Notes: a model not told the origin generated them from the letters alone. 64,000 nucleotides of DNA from Carya illinoinensis (GCF_018687715.1 NC_056754.1:15414001-15478000); one strand, 5' to 3'. Counted from the stretch's first letter, positions 51,079 to 62,903 are shown. Numbers and translations are program-made.

Positions 51079-52922
51079 CTTTGTATTAGGTCTTCCCCCC
51101 CCCCTCTTCTCCTTCTTCTTCCCCCCCGATTCCCTCCCCTTCGAGTCCCCCTGCGCTGAATCGCTCTCTGCCTCTCTCACCTCTCATCTCAGATTCTCAC
51201 TGTATTAGCCATTAGGTTTCTCCCCCCCGATTCCCTCCCCTCCCCGGCTCCCCCTGCGTCGGAATTCCCCTCCCCCCCCCCCCCCGATTCCCTCCCCTCC
51301 CCTTGCGCCGAATCACTCTCTCTCACTCTTCAGAAATCAGAGTGAATCTTTGATTTCTCTTTTCTGTTATGGATTTGGTTTTGGTTTTGATTTGTTTTTT
51401 GGTTTTTTTGAAGCTTTCAGGTGCCGACTCCGTCGTTTTTACATCTTGGGTTTGTTTTTTGAATATTTCTCACCGACTCTGCTCCGACAAGTCGGAGTCG
51501 AAGCCGGAGCGGAGCATATACCCTTCGGAGCCGGAGTCGGAGGTCGGACTTGGCCTCCGACAAAGTTGGAGTCGGAGTCGGACGACCCAGATACCGACTC
51601 TGGTTGCGTCGGTGCTCAGCCCTATCTATTATAACCCTTGAATAGGAAATATCTTGTACAAAGAGAGTATGAGAGTAACAACCAATATTCCAAAACCAAG
51701 CTCTCCTAAAGAGTGAAAATCCATCCATAACACTTAAATACTAAAATTCTCCTAAAGAGTGAAAATCCATCCATAACACTTAAATACTAAAATTTAATTT
51801 ATAAGATTTTAATTTAAATCTTTTTTCTTCTAATTAAACTATGATATATCACACCCTCTTATAGATAAAATTTTTCCACCACCAAGAATTAGAATGTCCA
51901 GTCTAAGGCCTTTCTGGTTGTCTTTAGGCATATTAGCAGGTGTCGATTTGCCTACCTTGATGAAAGCAGTGCTTGAATCAGTCAACATCTTTCTCCCGTA
52001 TCTCAATGGGGGCCTTTGTTTTCTGCACTCCCCGTCCTTGAATAGCGCAGCTTCACAGTTACAATCCTCTAAGCAAGATCGTTCGCAATCTTCTTTGAGT
52101 GGAAATGACAAAACATCATACGAATTATCTTCCCAAACGGTATTAGCCAGCTCGCGCATGGTGTATGGATAGTATTCATCCTTACTACTGCAACGGCCTA
52201 CAGCATCGAAACTTTTCTCACAGCCTGCAGTTCTGTTCCCCTGTTGTACCATCTCGAACCCTGGAAGACATACGCATTGAGCTTTATTGTCAATTAGAGC
52301 ACAAAACCCGTTTAATCCACAGAGACCCTTGGGATCACACGAATCATTCGAAGATGACCATACAATTGACCAGTTTCCATTCTGTTTCAGCTTATGTGAG
52401 TACAGTCGGAATATCCCATCTGCATCGATTCTCATAAGATAAATAGTTTCCTTTGTAGGATATCCTCCTTCGGTTAGATTCCTAATGTTAGCACCAGTAG
52501 CGTTAAGCAAGTAGAGATGGCCGTCAGGACTAATGTTTAGCCTTACTTTATCTCCCCTTCTAGGTGTCCCAGATTCATAATAAGCATATGGAGGGATGTC
52601 GGGAGTGTCCACCGGGAATTGAACAAGGTGTCCATCATGTTGCATCTTAAGACGAAAGATACCCGTTGAGTGATCGGTTTCTGATTTACTAGAAAACATC
52701 TCCGTACCTACTAAGAGACGTTGACCGGGTAAAAGGGAATCAGTCGGATGCTCAAAACTCTGCCACAGCATTTGTTGATCGGAATTATAGAGCATAAAAT
52801 TTCCTGTATCAGGCATGGCAGCTGAAGTAGACCCAAGAGAATCAGCTATGATGGTTGTTTGCTCTGGTGTCGATTGCAGGACAAGCGTGCCATCCCTTGA
52901 AAAACTCAAGGTAGCACTGCTG

Positions 52923-53424
52923 TGTTGAGTAATGTGGAGTCTGGTTCACACCGCTCGAGCGAAGTCAGGCAGAGTCGAACGCTCGATGTTGGCTCGACAG
53001 TGAGCTCGAGCAGGAGGAGTTCGCTCGAGCGGAGGCATTGGCCGCTCGAGCGAAATCAGGCAGAGTTGAACGCTCGACGTTAGCTCGACAGTGGGCTCGA
53101 GCGGGATGCGGAAGGGAAGTTCGCTCGACGCGCGCTCGACACGCCGCTCGAGCGAACATACGATTTAGGGATTCCGCCGTTTGAACTATAAATCTGATTT
53201 TTGCCTCTTAAGTCTGTAACAGAGCAGCTACGAAAACACTGTGGATGAACAGTGTTGTGACCCATCTTGTAGTGTGATTCCTCAATAATAAAAATCCTCT
53301 GCAGCTCCCGTGGACGTAGGCAATTTGCCGAACCACGTACATCTTGTGTCGTGTGTGATTGCGTGTGTGATCGTTTTCTCATTCGGTGTTATTTTTCAAT
53401 TCATTGTCATCGTTTTTCACAACA
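52923..53424 (+). repeat. Copia-3 5' LTR
   Basis: The U3 part carries an array of CTCGAG palindromes (CCGCTCGAGCG and relatives, about six). It lacks one 21-bp unit present in the 3' LTR. A polyadenylation-like AATAATAAAAAT lies near 53286. Confidence 0.95.
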
Positions 53425-53426
53425 AT

Positions 53427-53440
53427 TGGTATCAGAGCCA
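53427..53440 (+). promoter_or_regulatory. Copia-3 primer-binding site (tRNA-iMet)
   Basis: TGGTATCAGAGCCA, a perfect plant initiator-Met complement, lies two bases after the 5' LTR. Confidence 0.97.
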
Positions 53441-53462
53441 GGTTCGGGTCTGAGGAGAAACG

Positions 53463-56400
53463 ATGGCTGGAGATGAATTGAAGGTATCGGGGATCGAGAA
53501 GTTTGATGGCATGGATTTTGGATACTGGAGGATGCAGATAGAGGACTACCTCTATGGGAAGAAACTCCATCTTCCACTATTGGGGTAGCAACCGGAAAAG
53601 ATGGATGATGCTAGTTGGAATCTGTTGGATCGACAGGTTCTGGGGGTTATTCGATTAACCCTGTCGAGATCCGTTGCACACAACGTCATCAAGGAGAAGA
53701 CGACGACGGATCTCATGGCGGCTTTTTCAGGTATGTATGAAAAGCCGTCAGCGAATAACAAGGTACATCTGATGAAAAAGTTATTCAATTTGAAAATGGC
53801 AGATAGTACGTCTGTTGCACAACATCTGAATGATTTTAATACTATCACAAATCAATTGTCGTCTGTTGAAATTGAATTTGATGATGAGATACGTGCACTG
53901 ATACTATTGGCTTCATTGCCAAATAGTTGGGAAGCCATGAGAATGGCTGTTAGTAATTCTGCTGGTAAAAATAAACTGAAGTATGATGATATTCGTGATT
54001 TGATTTTGGCTGAGGAGGTGCGCAGGAAAGATTCAGGCGAGACCTCGGGTTTGAGTTCAGCCCTGAATGTTGAATCTCGAGGGAGATCACATGACAGGAA
54101 TTCAAACAGAGGAAGATCAAAATCAAAGTATAGGGGCAAGAGCAAGTCGAGGCCTGGTCAGCAGGCAACTTGCTGGAATTGTGGCAAAGCTGGCCACATA
54201 AAGAAAAACTGCAAAAACCCCAAGAAGACGGAGAATGATAGTGCTAATGTGGTAACTGAAGAAGTACAGGATGCACTATTGCTTGCAGTTCATAGTCCAG
54301 TTGATGACTGGATACTGGATTCAGGGGCTTCCTTCCATACATCTTCCCACCGGGAACTAATGAGGAATTATGTTGCAGGTGATTTTGGGAAGGTATATTT
54401 GGCTGATGGTGAGGCTTTGAACGTAGTGGGGATGGGAGACATTGACATTGCACTCCCTGGCAAGAACAAATGGACTTTGCAAAAGGTCAGGCACATTCCT
54501 GAGTTGAAGAAGAACCTCATTTCTGTTGGGCAGCTTGATGAGTGTGGTCATTCAGTGGTGTTCTCAGATAGCACCTGGAAGGTCACAAAAGGGGCATTGG
54601 TACTAGCTCGGGGTAAGAAAACTGGTACACTTTATATGACTAATGGTTTAATTGACACTATTGCTACTACCGTTGCAGAGAGCACAACAAATTTGTGGCA
54701 TTGTAGGCTTGGCCATATGAGTCAGAAGGGCATGACGGAACTTCTGTCTAGAGGCAAGCTACCAGAACTGAAGACAATTGATCTCGGTATGTGTGAGAGT
54801 TGTGTTATGGGGAAGCAAAAGAAGGTCAGCTTCTTGAAAAGTGGCAGGACGCCAAAGACAGGAAGACTTGATCTTGTGCACACAGATGTGTGGGGTCCTT
54901 CTCCAGTTGCATCTCTTGGAGGTTCTCGCTACTATGTTACGTTCATTGATGACCATAGTAGAAAGGTATGGATTTATTTTTTGAAACATAAATCTGAAGT
55001 ATTTAATGTTTTCAAAATTTGGAAAGCCATGGTTGAGACAGAGACAGGCTTGAAACTGAAGTGTTTGAGGTCTGACAATGGTGGTGAGTATGTTGATGGC
55101 GGGTTCAAGGAGTACTGTGCAGCTCAGGGTATCAGAATGGAGAAGACCATTCCTGGGACACCACAGCAAAATGGAGTTGCTGAGCGTATGAACAGGACCA
55201 TTAATGAGCGTGCTAGAAGCATGAGGTTGCACGCTGGACTACCACCCACTTTCTGGGCAGATGCAGCCAGCACTGCCGTTTATTTGATAAACAGAGGGCC
55301 ATCAGTTCCACTGGATTGTGGATTGCCTGAGGAGGTTTGGAGCGGGAAAGAGGTTAAGTTTTCTCACCTTAAAACCTTTGGTTGTCTTTCTTATGTGCTT
55401 GTTGATTCTGATGCTCGCAGTAAGCTTGAGGCTAAGTCAAAGAAATGCTATTTCATTGGCTATGGAGACGAGGCATTTGGCTATCGTTTCTGGGATGATC
55501 AGGGTCGGAAAATCATAAGAAGCAGGAATGTGATTTTCAATGAGAAAATGATGTACAAGGATAAGTTGAGTACAGTTCCTGCAGTAGCTCCTCAGGAGTC
55601 CGAGTTTGTAGGATTGGATGACCTACCAGAGGTCACAGTGCAGTGTAGAGATGAGAGTGAAGGGGAGAGTGGGTCCAGTACACCCATTCCTATTATTCCG
55701 CAGGCAGTTTCAGAACCGTCTACTCCTACAGTTGCAGTTCGCAGGTCAGTTAGGACTATATGTCCCCCACAGCGCTTCTCACCTACTTTGAATTACATTC
55801 TGTTGACAGATGGTGGAGAACCGCAGAGTTATGAAGAAACCTTGCAAGATGAGAATTCTAGCAAGTGGGAGCTGGCCATGAAAGACGAGATGGATTCCTT
55901 GCTAGGGAATCAGACATGGGAGTTGACAGAACTTCCATCAGGGAAGAAGGCATTACACAACAAGTGGGTGTACCGGGTGAAAACTGAGCATGATGGCAGT
56001 AAGAGGTACAAGGCTAGACTTGTTGTAAAAGGCTTTCAGCAGAAGCAGGGTATTGACTACTCTGAGATCTTTTCTCCTGTGGTAAAGATCACAACTATCA
56101 GGATGGTACTGGCTATGGTTGCCACTGAAGATCTATTTCTTGAGCAGTTAGATGTGAAAACAGCTTTTCTTCATGGAGACCTTGAAGAAGACATCTACAT
56201 GCACCAGCCTGAGGGGTTTGTGGTACAGGGAAAGGAAGGTTCAGTTTGCAGGCTGAAGAAGAGCTTGTATGGCCTGAAGCAAGCTCCTAGACAGTGGTAC
56301 AAGAAATTTGACAACTTTATGCACAGTGCAGGGTATATTAGATGTCAGGCAGATCACTGTTGCTATGTCAGGCATTTTGACAATTCTTATATTATTTTGC

Positions 56401-57368
56401 TGTTGTATGTGGATGACATGCTTATTGCAGGGGCTAGTATTGATGAGATCAATAATCTGAAGAAGCAGATGTCAGAGCACTTTGCAATGAAGGATTTGGG
56501 AGCTGCAAAGCAAATCCTTGGCATGAGAATTGTCAGAGACAGAGTCAGAGGTACGTTGAGACTCTCACAGGCTGAGTATGTGAAAAAGGTACTCAGCAGG
56601 TTCAATATGGACAAGGCCAAACCAGTTGGCACACCCTTGGGAAGTCACTTCAGACTCAGCAAGAATCAGTCACCAGAGTCAGAGGAGGAACGAGATTACA
56701 TGAGTAAGGTTCCTTATGCCTCAGCCATTGGTTCACTTATGTATGCTATGGTTTGTACAAGACCGGATATTGCCCATGCAGTGGGAGTTGTGAGTAGATA
56801 CATGAGTAACCCAGGAAAGCAACATTGGGAAGCAGTGAAGTGGATTTTGAGGTACCTAAAGGGTTCCTCAGAAACCTGTTTATGTTTCTCTGGAGAGAGC
56901 TTGGAGGTGCAGGGCTATGTTGACGCTGATTTAGCTGGAGATATTGACAGCAGAAAGAGTACCACGGGCTTTGTTTATACACTTGGTGGTACTGCAGTGT
57001 CATGGGGTTCAAATTTATAGAAAACAGTTTCTTTGTCTACAACAGAAGCTGAGTATATTGCAGTGTCAGAGGCTGCAAAGGAGATGGTATGGCTACAAGG
57101 CTTCTTGGAAGAATTGGGTAAGAAGAATCAGAAAGGCACTCTCCACAGTGATAGTCAGAGTGCCATATTCCTTGCCAAGAATCCAGCATTCCATTCCAGG
57201 ACCAAACACATTCAGATCAGGTATCACTTCATACGGTCATTGTTAGATGACGGACAGTTGTTACTTGAAAAGATATGTGGAAGCAAGAACCCTGCTGATA
57301 TGTTGACAAAGGGTGTTACGCTTGAGAAACTGAAGTTGTGCGCAACTTCAGTTGGTCTTCTAGAATGA
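53463..57368 (+). pseudogene. Copia-3 gag-pol polyprotein with two TAG stops
   Basis: One frame of 1301 codons from the ATG at 53463 (MAGDELKVSGIEKF). Gag leads to a zinc knuckle CWNCGKAGHIKKNC (residue 237). Protease is DSGA at 286. The integrase HHCC region begins at His 413, and its DD35E triad is Asp475, Asp538 and Glu574 with exactly 35 residues between the last two. Reverse transcriptase has YVDD at 982-985, and RNase H starts around Asp1154 with TTEAEY and DSQSA further on. Two amber codons interrupt it: TAG at 53586-53588 (residue 42) and TAG at 57018-57020 (residue 1186, where relatives have Gln). All catalytic residues I can check are present. The second half of gag to RNase H remains open for 1139 residues from a Met at 53601. 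Confidence 0.95.
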
Positions 57369-57443
57369 AGACAGGAGCAGTGAGTTGCAGAGGTGGAGGA
57401 TATCATGTTTGAGGAAGACGGTGATACAGCGAGTGTACCAGTC

Positions 57444-57458
57444 TCCAAGTGGGAGAAT
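57444..57458 (+). promoter_or_regulatory. Copia-3 polypurine tract
   Basis: The purine-rich AAGTGGGAGAAT run immediately before the 3' LTR is the plus-strand primer. Confidence 0.85.
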
Positions 57459-57981
57459 TGTTGAGTAATGTGGAGTCTGGTTCACACCGCTCGAGCGGAG
57501 TCATTGGCCGCTCGAGCGAAGTCAGGCAGAGTCGAACGCTCGATGTTGGCTCGACAGTGAGCTCGAGCAGGAGGAGTTCGCTCAAGCGGAGGCATTGGCC
57601 GCTCGAGCGAAATCAGGCAGAGTCGAACGCTCGACGTCAGCTCGACAGTGGGCTCGAGCGGGATGCGGAAGGGAAGTTCGCTCGATGCGCGCTCGACACG
57701 CCGCTCGAGCGAACATACGATTTAGGGATTCCGCCGTTTGAACTATAAATCTGATTTTTGCCTCTTAAGTCTGTAACAGAGCAGCTACGAAAACACTGTG
57801 GATGAACAGTGTTGTGACCCATCTTGTAGTGTGATTCCTCAATAATAAAAATCCTCTGCAGCTCCCGTGGACGTAGGCAATTTGCCGAACCACGTACATC
57901 TTGTGTCGTGTGTGATTGCGTGTGTGATCGTTTTCTCATTCGGTGTTATTGTTCAATTCATTGTCATCGTTTTTCACAACA
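57459..57981 (+). repeat. Copia-3 3' LTR
   Basis: 523 bp with seven CTCGAG-type units, one mutated to CTCAAG. It retains the 21-bp unit missing from the 5' LTR and ends TTTTTCACAACA before the TGCTG duplication. Confidence 0.95.
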
Positions 57982-58258
57982 TGCTGGAGACTGGAGGTTC
58001 GTCACGGTTTGCAGTCCAGACAACAGTTTTTTGAGGAATTCCAGCAAGAAAAATACCAACAGCGCAGCCATTGCCTTGCTTATAGAATCCAAAAGCAAAG
58101 AGACCAGAACGTGACAACCACGTAGAGTTGATTCCGGGCGTTAGATAAGAGCCTGGGCTAACATTGGACTCCATTTGTTGAGCTGAAGCAGTAAAAAATG
58201 CGGAGAGAACGAGAAACAGAACGATCACAGAATCCATAAGGAGACAATGAGCTCTCAC

Positions 58259-59264
58259 TCCTTGTAACGTCTCTGTTCTTTCCTGTTTTGTTTCCTTTGA
58301 GAATAATTGCTTTTCGAGTGAAGTCTACAAACTTAAATAGTTTACAAATATTTGTTTCCTCTAATTTCAACCTCCACTATTACGAGACAAGTCATAACAA
58401 TCTTGAGGATTAGGTTGTAACTTGTGGGTTCATGCATGCAGGACCGTTGACGGGTTCAAAATCAGACATTATTACTTTGGTAAATAAATAAAGTTTTTTT
58501 AAAAAAGCAGTTCTTTTAATTTTTTAAATTTGGAAAGAAAATCTAAAAAATATTATTAGCAATCCAATCCTTGAGAGCTACGGTGATCAATCTGCTCGCT
58601 AAGCTAATTGTACGGGCCTTTTTAGTATTTAACTTTTACAAGAAATCTTTCATCTTAACGTGAAAAAATTCTACTTATCATCTTTATATTACATATAATA
58701 TATATATATATATTTTTTGTTTCCTTATCAAATATATAGTATATAAATAACGAGTAAAAAAATTCATTTAATTTTACAAGAATAAAATATAAATAAATAA
58801 ATAATCAAATATAGTGTGTGATATAGAAATGATGAGTTGAATGACTCTTGTTGGGTGATTATCTCTAATGGGATTGGATTTCCACTCATAAGGAAAGAAT
58901 GTTCAATGTTGGATGCCTTTCACATGGTTGTATTTTTTGTCGAAAATGGAATGGTGTTCAAATTCTCAAATTGTATTACTGACAATGGACCCTCCCTTTT
59001 AAAGCTGTAAATGAATCAGTCTGTTCGATAACTTGTTCGATTCTCGCATTGTTAAAGTCGAATCGAACTCGACTCGTGAAGACAAAAAAACTTACCCGTA
59101 AAAGTAGATACCTGCTCGATTAGTAAATGACAAATACCTGACTAAACTCAACTAAACTAGGTTAAAGGTTGTTAAGGCCTGCTCGTTTATACCCGAATCA
59201 ACTCATTAGCTAAACCCAATTAAAACTTATTCATATGTTGATAAATACATACATACGCCTATGT

Positions 59265-59296
<32 letters not shown>

Positions 59297-61286
59297 TAGC
59301 TAATAATATAAGGATAACACTTTTATAATTAAATATATTATATGTAACCTAATTACTTATGTCTATATATTGAATATGTTTCATAGTTATACTTTATAAT
59401 TTGTAAAATAGTTAATCAATAAGATTTAATAATTTTATAGACTCATATGTAAGAACTATATATAAAATAGATATATGCTATCATATTATATATATATATA
59501 TATATATTAATAATTGATGTATGCATATAATATATTATTATTATGGATAAATATCAATTAGTTACATATTAATTATTTATAAATTTTTAAAATCTTATAA
59601 TTCAATAGAGGTTATACTTATTAGTTGTACAAATTCAATATTTGATTTTTTATTTTTTATTTATCTAATTTATTAATGATTAAGTTTTATTAAAATAACA
59701 ACACCAGCTAGACTTGACTCAAGCTCGTTTTTAAGTCTAGCTCGAATTTGAGTTAAGAGTTTAGCTTACTGAGCTGAGTTCGAATAAAGGCTAAATAAAA
59801 ATTATGAGTTTGAGCTCGAATTTTTTGAGTTTAGTCAAACTCGGCAAGCCAAAGACGGGCTCTGCTCAAAAAATCGATCGAACCAATTTAATCGAGCTGA
59901 ATTAGTCCAATTTGATTTGGTTCGGTCGGAATCGAAACTAACTGAAAATCAGCACAAACATGATTTTCACGATTCAAAATTTGAATTGGACCGAATCGAA
60001 CCAAAAATTATATATATTATATAAAATAGATATTATATGCTATATATATTATACGTATTATAAAATTAATATGAAATAAATCTTAGTTTTATTATTTATG
60101 CTTCCTTAATGTAACATATATTAATTTTATTAGTTTTATTACTATGAGATAAATATTAATATTACGTTATGAATATGTTATTATTTATCCTTATATATTA
60201 AGTTATATACTTATATGTATATATATTAAGGTCAAATACATTTTTTATAAGTAAATGTTTTCACATTGTTCGTGGTTATATACATGGTATTTTTGAAAAC
60301 AATGTTTCAGACTCTATCATATTTAGAATAAAATAATTTCTCATTTGGATCTAGAAAACCAATAAACCTAACAAAAAACCTCAAAACTGAATTACACCTA
60401 TAAAATTAAACCGAATCGGACCGAAATTGAAAAAATTGAAAGTTTCAATTTTCTAATGAATGGGTCTATATCAATTCTCAAAATTCTAAAAACGAGTGAA
60501 ACTAATTTGATTATAAAATATGTTTAAAATTGAATCAAATCGAACCGATTACACCCTTAATCATAAACAAATAGTAGAGTCTATCTCTTGACAATTATTT
60601 TATGTACACGCATTATTTTTTCTTTAAAGGCACGCGACATATTTACATTAATAAACTAGTAGTATATATGATTAGAGATGTATACATTCACTTCAGCAAA
60701 CAATTAATTACAACTAAAGTCGTATACAAAAAAAAAAAAAAAAAGTTATATGCGGTCAAAATATTGGTCCCACCATTCTCTATTTACTTGAATAAACCAA
60801 AAGGGAAATCACTTAAAATATTCCCTATTGGTTTTGTTACCGTCCTACTTGTTAACTGTGAAAATCTACAATTTCTTTTGAAAATATAAAAAAATAATTT
60901 AAAAATAATAAAAATGTCACATTTTATATAAAAAATGAAAGTAATGTTTAGCATTATACTTTTGGAAGGGACATTAACCCAATTAATATAGAGTTAGTCA
61001 AATAGAATTTCTCATTAATATATAACTTATAACAGAAGCAACCCTATTGGAAAAAAAAAAAAGAACCCAACATGTGTTTTCAAAAAACTTTTTCGTTTGA
61101 AATGCGTTGATGGGAGTTCCATTTCGCTCTAATAAGGTTTTCAAACCCTCGATTCCACTCTCAAATCTCACAAAGCCTTCTCACTAAAAGAATCCTCAGC
61201 CCCCAATTCGATAATCTCTATTACCCATGTCTCCTATTCTTCTCTCATTCAATCCCAATCAGACCCTTGATCAAATCCTCTTTCAA
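58259..61286. other. Intergenic spacer (arm B), paralogue of the TSK upstream region
   Basis: Aligns with 23618-27399 less about 600 bp. The (CA)n(TA)n run is at about 59267-59297. Substitutions and small indels are scattered through it. The position equivalent to the candidate E2F site (about 61106) reads TTGATGGGA. Confidence 0.8.
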
Positions 61287-61546
61287 ATGGCTCAGGAGGT
61301 TGAGAAATTCAACGTGGTGAAGAGATCGTACCTGATCGCCAAGGAGCAGGGGAACCACTAAGAGCAAGCTAGGTGGGCCAACATGATTAGAGACATCCTC
61401 AAGAATAGAGAGGAGTATGTAGAGGCGCTCAAGTGGCTGCGGCTCAATTACGATGTGACATACTGCTACTTGCACGATAAGCAGCTTCTGCCGATGTGTC
61501 AGTCTCTTGGGGGGTCTATCTTCGTCTCCAGGACTTCATGAACGCT
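61287..61546 (+). pseudogene. TSK exon 1 duplicate, broken
   Basis: Matches TSK exon 1 from its ATG ([20 protein letters not shown]). In-frame TAA at 61359-61361 replaces the Pro codon in NHPEEAR, and a 1-bp loss in the LGEVYLR region (about 61510) shifts the frame. The exon is cut 16 bp before its end by the LTR at 61547. Whether more TSK exons lie beyond that element cannot be seen here. Either way the copy cannot make TSK from this start. Confidence 0.95.
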
Positions 61547-62903
61547 TGATTACACCCAAAGAATAACGCGATAGTTATAGCACAGCTTTGGGTGTCGACT
61601 CTACAGGGAAACAATTTAAAAGAATAGCAGAAGAAACAAATAAACTATAGAAAAATATTAAATAAGTAATAGAGAACAAATATTAATTTTAACTGCAAAT
61701 TAAAGTGAAGCAAAGTGATTAAAGGAAAAAGTACTCAAATTTGACGAACAGTAGAGCGTCGAGAATCTCTTGCACAAATCCAGTATTTTAATTATTCTTA
61801 ATTCATTAGATAACTCAATTAGGAACTCAATTCCTAAAATTTTCAACCAGAAGGTATAGATTAATAAACCAAAATTAAATCGAATGTAACCCTTTGAAAA
61901 ATCATTCACCACTTTTTAAATATGTAAATTACTATCCCTATTGAGAAAATCCAACAATGACAATATACTCAGGGAGCAATATTATAGCAAAAAATTAAAT
62001 CAATATAGATAAATAATTGATCCAAATATAATCAAAGAACTAATCTATTCAATAGAAAAAGTATGAATCCATAAACAGAATAAATTCTATGATTATTCAG
62101 ATAAGAAATCATCAACAATGAATCGAGAATGATAAAACAAAAGAATTTTAGCAGTTGAAAATCAAATACATGAATTAAAAATAAATTAGAAATACCATCT
62201 AATGTGCAAGTTCATTCCTAACCCTACTTGAGAATTTAGTTACCTATAAATATATTGGACAACAAAAATCTCCACAGAAAACTGAAGTGAACGGTGGCCA
62301 TGGAAGTGATTTTCTCATCTCTTAAAATCTACCTCTTGTGCCTCTCACCCTCTCTATTTCGTACTAATGATATGCTTATATAGGGTAGGAAAGAAACCCT
62401 AATGTCTTTATAATTTCTGCATAAAAAAGCCTAAATTTGAGGACTCATCTTGAAAGCCACGTACGTGCTTCAGGAGTTCGAATTTGGAAATTCTTATTAG
62501 AGTCAAATTTATAGCCCTTTAAGATAGCTTTCTAATACATCAAGAATCGTATCAGTCCAATATGTGAGTAAAATGTTACAGTTAAAAGAATAAAGTATGT
62601 CCAGACTATCTCCTAGCGAATTTCGGATTTGGACTTCTTGTGGTTTTCTTTTGTATTTTTTTTTTCTTTTTCTTTTCATCCAAATTGCTCTGAAACCCCA
62701 TGAATGTCCTCCTTTGAATTTGACTTGGCTTGACTTGCTCTTTTATAAACTCTGAAATTAGACATAAAAAACTGCTTACGAGTATCCCAACGTAAATAGA
62801 AATTCAATTTAAGAATACACATTAATTCCTATGATTTCTATTCACATTTTAGCATTTTAATCCAATAATGGGGTATTTAGAGTGCACTTTCGCACACTCA
62901 TCA
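61547..62903 (-). mobile_element. 3' LTR of a Ty3/gypsy-type element (minus strand)
   Basis: On the plus strand the unit starts TGATTACACCC and ends CACACTCATCA (TG..CA, 1357 bp). On the minus strand it ends with CCCTGTAGAGTCGACACCC-like sequence, typical of long plant gypsy LTRs. It is preceded by the polypurine tract TAAGTTGGGGGGTG at 62904-62917. It cuts TSK exon 1 of arm B. The opposite LTR and target duplication are outside the window. Confidence 0.8.

Larger units (their letters stand above)
49567..51624. mobile_element. Non-autonomous hAT-type DNA transposon
   Basis: Perfect 12-bp terminal inverted repeats TAGGGCTGAGCA / TGCTCAGCCCTA are flanked by a perfect 8-bp duplication TCTATTAT (49559-49566 and 51625-51632), the hAT signature. 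Subterminal regions (49585-49830 and 51470-51605) are packed with CCGACTCCG-type repeats, inverted at the two ends. The 2058 bp contains no transposase frame. Arm A lacks it at about 14573. Confidence 0.93.
52923..57981 (+). mobile_element. Copia-3, nearly intact Tork/TNT1-like copia retrotransposon
   Basis: LTRs at 52923-53424 (502 bp) and 57459-57981 (523 bp), with TGTTG..CAACA ends and the perfect duplication TGCTG (52918-52922 and 57982-57986). Apart from a 21-bp deletion in the 5' LTR, about five substitutions separate the LTRs (roughly 99% identity), so the insertion is recent. The primer site, polypurine tract and one long gag-pol frame are all present. Arm A has the empty site at about 23341. 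Confidence 0.97.
51839..58258 (-). pseudogene. Kinase-less G-type lectin receptor ectodomain (arm B), interrupted by Copia-3
   Basis: Minus-strand frame starts at 58258 with a signal peptide (MDSVIVLFLVLSAFFTASA) and a B-lectin domain (GLFAFGFYKQGNG, VVWTANRDEPPV). Copia-3 splits it at the TGCTG duplication, and it resumes at about 52917. It then stays open for about 356 residues through an EGF-like segment (CDPKGLCGLNGFCALIDNK), a PAN domain (CERSCLEDCNCEAALFKDG) and a terminal LRLDILILGGGKILSIRG, stopping at 51839. Ignoring the insertion, the coding part would be about 447 residues with no stop. LECRK-type receptor kinases normally go on to a transmembrane helix and kinase, and this frame ends before them. 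It would have made a secreted lectin-PAN protein, if expressed. Confidence 0.9.
46334..61546 (+). repeat. Segmental duplication, arm B
   Basis: Direct-orientation paralogue of arm A, with the same gene order and shared truncation points. It is interrupted by the hAT element (49567-51624) and Copia-3 (52923-57981), and on the right by a gypsy-like LTR at 61547. It lacks the solo LTR and Copia-2 of arm A. Confidence 0.92.

Noticed and set aside
54759..55232. Minus-strand frame within Copia-3
   Set aside because: It is a shadow of the integrase coding strand.
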